Of a DNA stretch of 64,000 nucleotides, positions 21,886 through 33,900 are shown piece after piece. Position numbers and translations under genes: made by a program. Source of the DNA: Periconia sp. R9002. Its lineage: Eukaryota; Ascomycota; Dothideomycetes; Pleosporales; Periconiaceae. The stretch spans positions 1-64,000 of the forward strand of contig JAMAHW010000011.1 of the NCBI GenBank assembly GCA_023627715.1, in the 5' to 3' direction. Within the stretch, counting starts at the first letter, position 1. Each line of letters begins with the position of its first letter. The notes beneath the pieces are model-generated. The model was not told where the DNA came from, did not search any database, and worked only from the letters and a program-made list of their open reading frames with translations.

Positions 21886-23335
21886 CTACCGGCCCCAGTC
21901 ATGCCAGATGCCGGGCAATGGTCTAGCATATTTGTGGTTGAATTAAAAATATTCGGAAACTGGAAACAATACACTAATCAGGGACCTTCAAGGTCAAGAA
22001 AGTTGGAATTCCTTCAAGGACTAGGGAGAATGAAACGAAGATGGTGGAAACGGACACCTCAAGGACGAGAGTCTACAGCCGCATCAAGGAACAAAAGTGA
22101 AGATAGGAGGAGCCTGGGATTTTATAAGTTGCCAAGAGTTAGGTTTGACAAGACACCCAAGAGCTGAGTGGACATGTATCAAACTGACATGAGGCTCAAA
22201 CAGCACGGGATAAACGGAGCACCTATTGAGCGCATCCCCGAGGCCAACAGAATAATGGGGGTACGTACTTCTCTTGTGGCGCCCTTCCCTGTTCGAAATG
22301 CTAAACTCCAAGCAATACATAGCACAGCATCGCTATATTATACTCGAACTCGAATATATCTCAATCGTAGTGCGCGTTCAATCTAGGGGATCGTGACTGC
22401 AATGGTTGCGTAGGGATGTGTTATCCGCCTGCAATTGCTATAGGGACGGGGGTGGAGCCTCCTGTTTCAGCCATCTGACGGGTTCGCGGTAACGACCACC
22501 GCTTGACCCGCGCAAGTCGATCTTATCTTGCGAATTGTCGGAGAGAGAGCCACATACTGGTCAGTACACGGTGAATTTCGGTTGGGTAATCGTTGCCGTC
22601 AATTTTGGACATGGCATGTGTAACGTTAGATCGGAAACCTTCCATCGTCTCATCGAACCTAATCGGTCCTACCGTTCCCGCCCCGCTAGAAATGGGGTTG
22701 ATTGAGCCTGAGGTTGTAGAGGAAACCAGCAACAGCTCTCTGCAGCTTCATTTAAAGACCGATGCAGATCGTATGCACGTCTCGGGTAGTCAGGGGCTTG
22801 TTTGTACCTCAAGGTGTGGTCCTGTCTTCCTACGTTGAAGCATTGCGCAAATTGATGACAGCGCACTGCGCATTGTGAATTGCAATTGAAGCAGTTTTTT
22901 TTTGGTGATAACCGGTTTGAACATGACAAAAGAAATGATGGTTGAAGGAACTTGGGGTCTCGAGGAGGATGGAGTTGATAGGGAAGTTTGAGCACCTAAG
23001 TGTCCTGGGCGCGCGAAGTAGAACCCTAATCGTTCATACAAGAAAAAGTACCGCTTCGACTCCTCTTCCCCAGGATTCGCAATCATCTCAAATCAGCTTC
23101 GAATTGATCCGGTGTACAGAATGTTGATGGTCGAGATTCCTTTCACAACTCATGACGCAATTCCAAATCGCGGCGCATGTGCACGGCCAGTGGCGCAAGC
23201 TGCGAGCTCCCCACCAACCCAACATGGCGAAACAATGATTCCTCATCCGCGATACAACTTCACTGCAAACCTCCACAGCCTCCCAGCTTCTCCCATCAGC
23301 AAAAGCCACCTCGTGCCGTATATATATCCATCTTG
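21886..23335. other. Divergent promoter region
   Basis: About 1.4 kb between the fusion gene (-) and msrB (+). The missing first exon of the fusion gene probably lies in the left part (roughly 21890-22320), but I could not fix it. A minus frame at 22084-22320 is open but unsupported. No other gene is seen. Confidence 0.5.
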
Positions 23336-23996
23336 ATGCGCGTTCCGTCCATTGTCCGCACGCTCTACGCATTCACAAACACCACACTCCGCGCTACCAC
23401 CCCCGCCTTCAACGTTTCCCGCCTCTACAACATCCCGCAGCGCGCAACCGTATACCGATCTATGCCTTTGCCCTTCATCGGCGCCCTTTTCGGAACATCA
23501 AACAAAATGGCAGACTCCACAAACTACCCTGTTCAGAAGACAGAGGGCGAGTGGCAAGCCCAGCTGAGTCCCGGTATGTCGTCTCCATACAGCGCCGTGT
23601 AAAGATCCATCATCACTAACTCGTTTATTTCTTACAGAGCAATTCCGTATCCTCCGTAAAAAGGGTACCGAAATGGCCGGCTCCGGCCAGTACGACAAGC
23701 ACTACCCGGATGCCGGCGTCTACAAATGCACCGGATGCGACGCCCCTCTATACAAAGCTTCGCACAAGTTCGACTCAGGCTGCGGGTGGCCCGCTTTTTG
23801 GGACGCATACCCGGGTGCTGTCGGCCAAAGGGATGATTCATCGCTGGGCATGAGGAGGACAGAAATTGTCTGCAACAACTGCGGAGGGCACCTGGGTCAC
23901 ATTTTCAAGGGGGAGAGATTTGGCAACCCTAAAGACGAAAGGCACTGTGTCAACAGTGTGTCCATCAACTTTTCCCCGGAAGAGAAGAAGGAATGA
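23336..23996 (+). CDS. msrB: Peptide methionine (R)-S-oxide reductase MsrB
   Basis: Exons 23336-23573 and 23638-23996 (64-nt intron) give 198 aa. The enzyme reduces the R epimer of methionine sulfoxide in proteins, using thioredoxin. The C-terminal SelR domain (about residues 70-195) has the two structural zinc pairs, CTGC and CNNC, the WPAFWDAY block, GHLGHIF, and the catalytic cysteine in RHCVNSVSINF. The first 45 residues are basic, Ser/Thr-rich and lack acids, as in a mitochondrial presequence. Two in-frame ATGs (MPLPF at about 23463 and MADST at about 23508) would give a cytosolic form, so dual localisation is possible. A thioredoxin-like gene lies 0.9 kb downstream on the same strand. 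Confidence 0.95.
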
Positions 23997-24883
23997 CTTT
24001 CTACCAGGAGAGATTTAGGTGGACGTAATATAGCGAAGCCACCGGAAAAGCTGTAACTGCATTTGTATTAGTGATGAAGCAATGAATATCCAATTTGTAC
24101 TCCGTACATACCAGACCAGACCTTTCTTTCATTCCCAACTTCGAATACAATATGGTTCTGATTTGTGGCTTAGGAGATGATTAGTTGTTTGAATGATTTT
24201 TCAATGGATTTCTTTTTCTGTTGGTGCAGATAGGAAGGGAAGCAAATGATCTTGCTTTATACCTACAAGCCCACTTTGAACATGTCTAAAGTACTAAGTA
24301 CATACTCTAAATTTTGCAAAGGATGCCCTATGAATGCCAACCCGCACATCCTTTTCCTTCACATAAACTAAACAACAAAGTCTGCATCGACCATCTGACG
24401 ACTCTTTCCCATCGCGCCATCGAAATTTCGTTACTATAATCCCACTTCCGAACAGATGCTAGCAAAGCAGTGGGAGAGCAAACTCGTCTTCCGCGATTGA
24501 TGATTGATGCGGGTTTGCGGTGGTACACCAAAAGTTGCCGAGGCGCTAAGCCAGGGGTGGGAAGTCTCCCCGCGCCAGTAGCTATCAATCTCAAAGGAGA
24601 GAGGGATGATGGATTCACGATCCATCCGACAACAATCGACACGTGCACTGGCGTATATTCGTGGCAGCAAACACTCCATCACCAAACTAGTAACAAGATA
24701 AATCCACGCACACGTGTGAAAAGGGAAAAAAAGCCCTCTACGTGCCCTTGATTTGAATATACATTTATTCCATTCACCTCGGGGGATTGATTCATCTTCT
24801 CATACATTGATACATACCTATACACCTACATAGCTACCTATACACAGCACATCATCAACTTCCCCCTCAACTCCAACAACACC
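23997..24883. other. Intergenic, no gene recognised
   Basis: The 3' flank of msrB and the promoter of the thioredoxin-like gene. Short open frames exist on both strands without domains. Confidence 0.6.
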
Positions 24884-25518
24884 ATGGCCGCCGAACCAAC
24901 CACCATAACCTCCCCCACACACCTCTCCTCCCTCATAACCAACAACTCCTACACGCTCATAGATTTCTGGGCGACATGGTAAGTCAGCCACCCCACCCCC
25001 ATTCAATCCCCCAAACCTCCTCACACACAAAAAAAACATCGCAGGTGTGGCCCCTGCAAAGCCATCGCCCCCGTCTTCGCCAAACTCGCCGCCGAAAACA
25101 CAACACCAGGCTCCCTCGCCTTCACCAAAGTCGACGTCGACGCCCAGGCCGACCTCGCCAAACAGTACAAGATCTCGGCCATGCCTACGTTTTTGCTCGT
25201 CACGAAAGGGGGTGAGGTGGTGAAGGCGGTGCGGGGCGCGGATCCGAAGGCGATCAAGTTTCTGGTCGAGTATGCAAGGAGGAAGTGTGCTGGGGAGGTC
25301 GTGAGTGTGGAGGACGAGGAGAGGTTTGCGAAGGTGGAGTTTGAGGATGGGGGGGTGGGGTGAGTCTTTTTTCTTCTTCCCCCTTCTTCTTCTTTCGGAG
25401 TGAGAGGTGTGGAAAGAGAAAGAGTTGTTTTGCTGACGTTGGTTCTTGGGGGTTTAGGGGTCTCGTGATGCCGATGTTGCTGTTTGTCTTTGCGGTTTGG
25501 TATTTCTTCTTCAAGTGA
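24884..25518 (+). CDS. Thioredoxin with C-terminal transmembrane tail
   Basis: Exons 24884-24978, 25045-25359 and 25458-25518 give 156 aa. The first 105 residues are a thioredoxin fold: the WCGPC active site (about 32-36, with the codon for the Trp split by intron 1), the KVDVD strand, and the cis-proline in SAMPTFLL. After a linker comes an acidic stretch, and exon 3 adds a hydrophobic end (GLVMPMLLFVFAVWYFFFK) that reads as a single tail anchor. The catalytic domain should then face the cytosol on the ER, mitochondrial outer membrane or another membrane. Without exon 3 the frame ends at once after the thioredoxin part, so alternative retention of intron 2 would give a soluble form. Its proximity to msrB, whose enzyme needs thioredoxin, is suggestive only. 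Confidence 0.9.
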
Positions 25519-28500
25519 GGGAGTTCTGTGAGAGGATTGGCAGGTATACACACATATCCATCCCTATCAAAAGTGTTTTTCTTCTTCGCAATTGATTGGT
25601 GTAATCAGTCACGGTATCAACACTGGTTTGATTCTTAGGTAACGTCCTTGGCTGGAGACGTGCTCAGAGGTAACTATATCATCCCTATAATTACCTAGCG
25701 ATTGCGATACATAGACTCGTGGTGAGTGATACTCATACACTTTTTTCTTCTTCAGAAAAATAGATGTTTACGTGCCTATGTAGCTTTGCGAACGACCATT
25801 CAATCAATCAATCTTCTCCATATACATATACTGTTCCCGCGGTGAGAACATGCATAGACACGCACAAAAAAAAAAGAGAAGAAGAGCATGGGAACCGCGG
25901 AGACGAGGAAATACTCACACCTACCTACCTACCTGCCTCAAATCCCACAAGTCCAACTTTCTCTCCCTTGCCACATACATACCCTTAAAAACCCCCCATG
26001 TACGAAACCTCCTCCTCCAAATACTCCAACCGATCTATCCATCCCCTACAACGACGCGCGCGCAAAAAAAACCAACATCCCCCCTCAAACCAACCTCCCG
26101 TCCCAGATCTCCCCTCCTCAGCTCAATCCAGTGGCCACAAACCGCCGTCTCCTCATGGGGGGTTGAAACCCTCCAGATGTCCTTTTGCGGCGCAGTCGAT
26201 TTTGTCTGGGCATTTCCCGATCGGTGGGTACGCTCGTAAGCTATTCTTGTCGTTGGAGGGATTGCGGCCCCCAAAGGCCGACCGACCAGCGCTCCTTCTG
26301 TTTGCCCCCGTCGGTCGGTCGGGGCCGTTGGGTTAGGTGGGTAGGTAGGTAGGTAGGTGCTCCTCAGCCTTGACGCGCGCGACGTCTGTGACGTCTTTGT
26401 GTGTAAGGTGTGCGTTATCGATGGTTTACATTCACGAGTGTTTATTTCCACTCTTCGTGTTTTTTGTATCGTACTCGAAAATGAGAGATTGATTGCGTAT
26501 ACCAATGACGCTTCAGCCGCAGCGTAGTTAGCCCCTGAACATGATGAAATTGTGTGTTCGTGTATGTATGTGTGTATTGCGTGTGTGTGTGTGTGTGTAT
26601 ACGTAGTGCTGCATTTTGCAGCCCCCAAATACCCAATGCGCTTTGATAACGGTGGCCGCTGGCGGCGACAAGATACCCTACCTACACAATACGGGAATCA
26701 CGTGAGCAGAGCTGTGGCTGAACCGTTCACTTTCGTGTTCGCACGGACGTGTGGGCACAGCCTCATGTGGCAGAGAAGGTTGAAGGGGGGGGTAGAAGGG
26801 GACGAATCAGAAGGGGTTTTTCTGCCATCACGCAAAACAAGACACAGCCAGCTTTTGGTTTCTGCGAGGTTTCCTTTGGCGCGCGTGGGTGTTCCCTGGT
26901 GCAGTACAGTAAGACGAGCGACGCAATTGCACATGCACATGTAGCAAGGGTAGAGTGGGTGATCTGTGTAGTGTTTCGGTAGCCAACTTGCCTTCGTTGA
27001 TTGATCATTGACTATCAAGCAATCAATCGGGCTGATGCGGGCTCCAGAAGGACCCCATCTTCACCGAGAAACGTTTCCTCTCGGAGAATGTGAGATGCAA
27101 CGAATCGAAGCTACCTACTTGTCACCAAACCGTTCAGCGTCGGCGGACACCGCACCAATTGCGTTTTTACAAGTCGTCGACGACGCGTTGCCCTTTTGCT
27201 GACATGGGCACGGTATGGTCTGCACGCGTTTCATACATACAGACCACTGTGGAGAAGAGCGCAAGACGGTTGTTGTACAGTTGATGAGGAGAGAGGAAAG
27301 TGGGCCTGAACCGGTGAGGCTGCAAAGCTACCACCGGTGACCTACTGCACCTATTGCTGGGGGGTCCACTAGTTAGCTATCGCGTAACAACCCAGGCAAA
27401 TGCGGGCTGGTTGCTGCGATGCAATGCCATGCACCATTTCTGCAGGCGACCGGTGATGGGGGAGAAGAAGTCGGTGAAGTCGCGTCTCGCCCCTCATCTC
27501 TACGTACGCAGTTGCGAACTGAGCGCGCCACAGGCTGGTCGGCAATGGGTTGTTGATGGAGACTCGAAAGAGAGGCCAGGTATGGTGGGGATTGCTGGAA
27601 GAACTGGGCGGCGCCTTCGATTGCGCTGCTAGGACCAACCATGAAACAAGCGCATGAGTTGTCCCTCTCGCGCGCCAGCTGGCAGCACGCTACAGATCTA
27701 ACCTCTCTCTCTCCGTTCTTCCCGCGACCGACTCGACTCGGACGGTCCAAGGACGGGCTGCCGCTGTCACCAGAGGCCTCCGAATGTGGGGGGATTGTTT
27801 GGCGTTGAGGGCAGGCGGGGTCGAGTCCGGCAAGGTGTACCTGATCTTGGAAGCCCCATTGAATTGACGAGGACGCGCGCCTGCAGTAGCTTCGCTCTCA
27901 TGAGAGGATACTTTTGGTTCCCGTTGGTGGTTGCGATGGAGCCATTGGGCAATGGATGCGTGGTGGTTTGTTTGATGGACCGACCAAGAATCCATCCTCC
28001 GGTGTAGGTATGCAAGAAGTATTTGGAGAAGTTTGTTTTGGCTGCCCGACTCGCCACGATGCATCCCTCTCGTCCTTCTGATTGATGTCGTGATCCATTG
28101 ATGGTTCGATAATCCTATTCGTCTCTCCTCCTTTTCGCTGCCTCTGATTCCAAAGCAGCTGAGACCAACGGACGCGAGCTATACCCTCACTCGGGCTCTA
28201 ATAATACGGTGACCTGACCGAGGAAAGATGGACGGTTCGAAGGACCTGCTATCCCCAACACAGGTCTAGGCATTACGATAACATTGACCACGGATCCCCG
28301 CCCACATGAGGTACCAATCGAACAATGGGCATCCATACCGGGTAATCAGCTCAATCAAGCGAACCGACACGGGCCGGAGAGATGGAGGCGATGATATGGA
28401 TCTCATCGTGGGTTGTCTGTCAGGAGGTAGGTAGATGCAACGTGTGCGCTTGAGCGAGCCCCCGTGGGTAGCTCAAGGTACGTGGAATCTTTGATTGGCA

Positions 28501-30235
28501 TGTTGGGGAAATAGTCCAAGGTTCGGCTGGCAGATCTTGGATCGATGCGCGCTGCGACGGATTGTTGGCAGAGGGCGATTGGGCGCCTGCGCATAGACGG
28601 TGAACATGGCAGTATCTTGTCAGGGACGGTTGGTGAGATCGTCGAGATGGTTGAGGAGAGGGGAAAGAACCACTCGGTGGACATTTGGAGGATGAATCAA
28701 TGGAATGATATGTATCACGTGATATACCATTCTCAGCACTTGAGTGCAACTCCATGCCCAAGTAAATGTATGTCCGTAGGTAACACAGAATACCCACGTC
28801 AACCCTATGTATGTATGTACAGTATGCTCAGATGCACACACCACCCATCCCCACCCCTCCAGGCAGCAGACATCACCAACCCACACCAACACCAGTCAAC
28901 CAAGACAAGACACCACCACCACCATGCCCTCTTCCTCAAATCCACCGCACCCTCAAAAACCCTCCACCCACACCAATCACACCCCGCCATTCTGCCCCGG
29001 TTTGCGCTACATAGGTAGTGGTGTGCAAAAAAGCCCATCTGATTCCATCAATCCATCTCGAACATCGATGCCCCGCACCTTAAAGTCATCTACATGTAAG
29101 ATAACCTCACAGATGTACATAGCTAGCCTAGCAGAAAGGGAGTCATAGAGAGAAGAGTCACGCCCGCCCAGGCATCCATGTATCAAAATCGGGTTTAGCC
29201 AAAGAAAGAAAAACTTAATGGATGATTAATGTACATGTATGTATGTAGGATAGGTACATACCTACCTGGCACCCTCTACATCAAAACGGATCTGATCAAT
29301 CAATTCAACAATGCGCGCGAGCGTGTGGCGTGGGCGGCCTCGGCAACGCAACCAAGGCAGCAACACCCACCTCTTCCCCCTCCCCACCATCTACGTCTAT
29401 GTGCTGCTTGTTTGCGCAAACCCGCCATAACACTTACAGCGCGCGCGCGCACATTACACACACAAATATATAGCTAGCGAAACATACACGGTGAAGGCAC
29501 ACACACACTCTACCTAGATAGGCAAGTAAACTCGTCATCCATCCGGTAGTGATTGGTCATGGGGTCTACGGAGGGAGGTGGAGGGGTGTTCTGCCTGCTC
29601 GCCTGGATTCTCGTTTGTTGGCGCGTGAGCAGCGCGGGTATGTAGGGCGTTGAAGAGGGGGGTGTGCGGTTGCACCCGAGAAGTGGACGTAGTGGGTTGG
29701 CTTGTTTTTTTTTTGTGTGTGACCCGACTCTTTTGTTGGAATTTCAGTGGTCTGACGTTTGTATGTTAGGTACTTGGTAGGTGGTTCGTCACGGAAAAAG
29801 GCGTAAGAATATGTATGATGTAGACATGCTTTCATTAAATATGCTGCGCTACGTAGGTATGTATGTGTCTTGAAGGATATTGCTTGTTCAACCAAGGAAG
29901 AAAAACCCTTCGGTGGTTTCTTTTTGGCCTCAGACACCGTTTCATGGTGGAGGTTTCCCCCCTCCCCTTTGCTACTATGCAAAACCCGTTTTCTTTCCCC
30001 CAGTATATCAGACAACAGCAAATGCAGTGCTTGATTCTCAAAAGCAAAGCAGCAAGGACAAAAACGTCACACTTGCTCGAGCCTAGTCGATTCCATTGAG
30101 TGGTGAAGGGCGGTGGTGTGTGCAGAGCTCGTCGCCGTCTGCGAACGAAGCGTGTGGAGTGTGAGCAGTACCGGTGGTAGTGGTGGTTGATGTGTTTTGT
30201 TGGAAGAAAGAGCATAAAGGCAGTCCTTTGATCCT
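25519..30235. other. Gene-poor 4.7-kb stretch with simple repeats
   Basis: I find no reliable coding region. It contains CCTA/TACC tandems (about 25918-25936), GGTA tandems (about 26338-26358), a (GT)n tract (about 26577-26599), an alternating CG tract (about 29440-29452) and an inverted repeat with a GACC/GGTC core (26273-26328). Open frames are short and of biased composition. Non-coding RNA cannot be excluded. Confidence 0.6.
26273..26328. repeat. GC-rich inverted repeat, hairpin-forming
   Basis: GGCCGACCGACC is followed after about 20-25 nt by GTCGGTCGGTCGGGGCC, so the arms pair over at least 11 bases. The arms are built of a GACC/GGTC tetramer. It could be a cruciform, a transcript hairpin or a chance product of tetramer tracts. 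Confidence 0.5.
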
Positions 30236-30952
30236 TCACCTGTAGTAGCCAGAGAGACGGTTCTCGAGAAGGTCGCGGCGGGATGGCTCGCGGACCTCGA
30301 TGTTGTAGCGTTGCGCATTTCGTCGTTGACTAGCCAAGTCTTGGTCGTAAAGAGAGCCGCGCTTGGAGTGAGGGACGGAAATGGCCTTGTCTCCTCGTGT
30401 GTCATGGTCGGGCCAGTCCACAATCTCGCCCGATCGGGCTCGAGACTTGACCTTGGATGGTTGCTCAATCTTGACGGATCGAGAGCGGGTGGGCACGCGG
30501 GCGGCAACGTAGTAGTTCTTGTCCATGGAGATGAATGGTGAGCGAGATCGGCGGCGGAGGGAGCGTTCAATGGCCTTCAACAAACCACGCACTTGAACGT
30601 AGCCCGAGGGGATCTCGACACGGACGAGCTTGTTGTCTTCCTCGGTGGTGCTGTAGGTCTCGCCGCTTTGGTTGTAAAGGAATGCAGCAACCTCCTGGGC
30701 AAGCTTTTCTCCGCGCTCGCACAAGTGCTCGTGGTTGCGGTGGACTTCATAGGGATCGTGGCAGTATGCACATTTCTGAGCATGGAGCTCGAAATCGTAG
30801 GCAGCCCAGGACTCGGCCGTGGTCACGGGCCTAGAGACGTGGGTCACCGGGTCTTTGTGGAAGCCCACCACTCGGTCCTTCTTGGACGCGGAGGGCGTCT
30901 TGGGGTGTATGACGGTGGTGGGCATGGTGGAGTGACGAGAGAGCGAAGGCAT
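30236..30952 (-). CDS. Basic hypothetical protein with Cys/His cluster
   Basis: A single exon encodes 238 aa from the ATG at 30952. I chose this start because the frame upstream is low-complexity Thr/His sequence unlike the body. Near residue 75 lies CAYCHDPYEVHRNHEHLC, a compact run of three Cys and three His that could bind zinc. Downstream are GYVQVRGLLKAIERSLRRRSRS and several Arg/Ser segments (RSRS, TRSRSVK, KSRARSGE), which suggest nucleic-acid binding or SR-kinase phosphorylation. I do not recognise a named family. The organisation looks like a conserved but uncharacterised filamentous-fungal protein. Confidence 0.7.
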   Translation of the reverse strand: MPSLSRHSTMPTTVIHPKTPSASKKDRVVGFHKDPVTHVSRPVTTAESWAAYDFELHAQKCAYCHDPYEVHRNHEHLCERGEKLAQEVAAFLYNQSGETYSTTEEDNKLVRVEIPSGYVQVRGLLKAIERSLRRRSRSPFISMDKNYYVAARVPTRSRSVKIEQPSKVKSRARSGEIVDWPDHDTRGDKAISVPHSKRGSLYDQDLASQRRNAQRYNIEVREPSRRDLLENRLSGYYR

Positions 30953-33900
30953 CTTGTGGTTGTGACTGGGTGATTTGCTGGTAGGGGATCGAGGTGGAGA
31001 AGCTGTATTGATGGTGATGACGAGTGTAGGTGTAATGGTGCAATGGTGGCCCTTCACAGTAGAAGGACCAGCAGTGGACTGGAGGAGGGTGTGTGTATGT
31101 GATGTGGTGGACACTGTGGTCAAGCACGAGGTTGAACACAGTGCGGCCTGGCAAGTGGTGGACGTCGTCGAAGACTGGTGGTGAAGAAGATGCAAGTTGG
31201 TGGATGTTGGGAGAGAAAGTCTATCTTGGGAGGGTGATGGACTCATATATATGTTTTCCGCTTTTGGGGCAGGACAAGATCCTAGCAGGGCAGGGCCGTG
31301 GATGCCTGGGGGTGTGCTAAAACGAACAGGGGGGTCCGTGGTTGAGGACAAGATCCTGGTAAGGCGGTCAGTCCCCCCCTGCCCGCACTCACTCACCACT
31401 TCTGCACACATTCTGCACACAGTAACCATGTGGATGCTCGATGTATACTATTGATGGCGAGGATAGGCGTCTGAGAGTTTCGAGTTCGAGTTTCGAGTTT
31501 GGAATGGCGACCTCAAGTCTGGCCCAGCGCGCGCTACGTGACGTGACCAACCGTTTGCCTGGCGCCCTGGCGTCTACATCATTACATGCACATATTTTTA
31601 CAAGTGTGATGTCGCAGAAAGGGCGCCGCGGATAGAAAGGGCTGGTGGAGAGGGTCGCCGCCCATGTATGAGTAGACGCCGCGCGCAGAGACGCACAACA
31701 CCATACACACCCCCCCTCCCCCCTCCGTGGATCCTATTCGCGCCTGATCACGAACGACACACAGGCGGACATTGCCCCTGGGTGTACACTGAATCAGTTA
31801 GCCGTGCTGGAATGGTTCTGATGATGGCTCGTGATGGCATTGTTTGAAACTTGAAAGTGCAAAATGCTTCGCCTCCCATGTTCCAAAGGGCTGAGGCATT
31901 CAAGTGGGGAATGGGTCCAAAAAGCCCACCAGCCACTCTTAGTTAGGCCTAGCGCAGCCACAGTCTCTCCTTTGAAAGTCCATACCCGTATCCGTACTCA
32001 CACGAGCCTTAGGCAAGCCTGGCAAGGTGAGGAAGGAATTGCGCAGTCGTGATGCTCCATGCAAACCCTCCTCCCGTGCAGCTGCATAGCCACATCTCCC
32101 ATGTCCCCTACCGTCTCTCCTTGTTTTGCGCCCTTATCGTCAATCATTCATTCATTCTGTGGCTTGATGAGCCAGCCCACCCTCCCCCATCAACGTCCTT
32201 GAGCGTACCGGCGGCCGCCCTTCATCCATGAGCCCGCCGATCTCCAACGCGCCATGTTGCCATATTTTTGCATTCTAGGTATGCAGAAATACGTTGGCGA
32301 CTGCGTCGACTCATCACATTGATAGCAAATTTACCAACTACGGTTAACTACCGACGGTAGTAGTACGCAACATGCTTAGCCGGCTCTTCGCCTGCAGCCA
32401 CTGACAGTCACAAATGCGTCTCCTACTTGGCGACTGATCTCGTCTCGTCTCACCGGAAAATGCTACACTCCCATTCGCCCGTAATATCAATTCATTCCAA
32501 GGCGGAGCAATTCATCCCCCCTCACACAGTCCAGTCGTTCACGCACCCTGCTCGAAGCTGAACACGGTATCTGCAACTGTCGAGGGGAAAACAAAAGCAC
32601 TACGAAGCCCTCAGCCTCCACAGATAAGGGGACAGACATGATTATCAACACATGCAGTGATTGACGAATGACTGGATTTCTGTTCCTTGTGAGTCAAAGT
32701 GATGTAAAGTCCGACTGTTCCTCCGAGAGCGGTTCTTATGTAATGTTCCGTGTATGACTCCATCGCGAACCGGCCCGCTCCATGTGTTACTGCAAACAAA
32801 TCATTGCCCTCGCAACCTGGCTGTAAAGTCACGCCTTCTGGCCGCCGGTCGGAACCTTTTCTCTCCAGTGAGTGAGGCTCTGCGCACGTCACCGCACCTC
32901 GAACTGCTGTCGGTCGGCCCACTGAGGAACCCCGTCGCCGTTGTCCCGCCTGCAGCCAACAATAGGGCTACAGTGACTAGACTAGTCAATCGTTTCCCCA
33001 CACCGCCATCTACAAATCCCTTCCATCAATACTCTCCTCTCTGGCTCGTGATGCTCATTCATGGCGGACAACAACACCGCAAGTACTGAAGCACACATCA
33101 ATACCTGCTCCGAGGGCTACGTAAGCGTCCGTTGATGCTGCATCATTGCCAAGACCCGTCTTCGTTGCCTTGTGCTGGGACTTGGGCTTACATGTCCTTC
33201 CCATTCAACCTCCTGTCAGCGCATCATATACCTATCAATCTACATGGTCGGCTGACTCCGACATGACCCGCATTGACATCTGACGTATCTCTTCTTTTGC
33301 CTGTGACGAGGGAAGATTTCAAGGCAACGAAAGGAGACGCAGTGTCTCATGACTGTCTGCTTACTGATGCTAAGTAGTACCTACCTATGTAGGACCGCGT
33401 TGCCTTGCACGATCGCGCATTACCTGATCAGCCATGACACGCAGGCATTCGGATTGGGCCATAGCTACAAGATGGACGTCGTCGATAAACAAACATCAAT
33501 GCGTCATTTCACGCCCAATTGTTTGATCATCGACTTCGGATAAACAAGAGGGGGCCGGCATGGTCGTGTTGACTTGAATCCAAGTGTGGTCACCGCTTGT
33601 GTCCAAGTTCCAATAGATATTAACGACGACTCCTTCAGCTCCCGCCACGGAGGACATTGCGGGGCCCTTCTCGCATACTGAGCATCCACGTGTCTAATGG
33701 CGTAGAGAGATGGACGTTTGTGTTCTAATCGCTGGGCCGTGGAGGCAAGGACACCCTGCCCCCAAAGGTTCCAGCGGTGTAGCCTTTTGGTACCTACATC
33801 AGCGACTAAGCCTGTTTGGTGACCCTTGCCGTTCCCACGAGAACAGATTCAAGACATGCCCTCTCCACCAATTGGTGATCCACTCCAGCGGGATAAAGGC

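Noticed and set aside
21663..21974. Minus-strand frame with an ATG at the 5' end of the fusion gene
   Set aside because: It reads through a well-formed 53-nt intron (branch GCTAAC, acceptor CGTAG), and its sequence is less protein-like than the alternative frame. It stays possible only if that intron is not used.
28811..29148. His/Thr/Pro-rich open frames on +
   Set aside because: Their composition reflects CAC/ACC-rich simple sequence; the frames overlap each other and have no domain.
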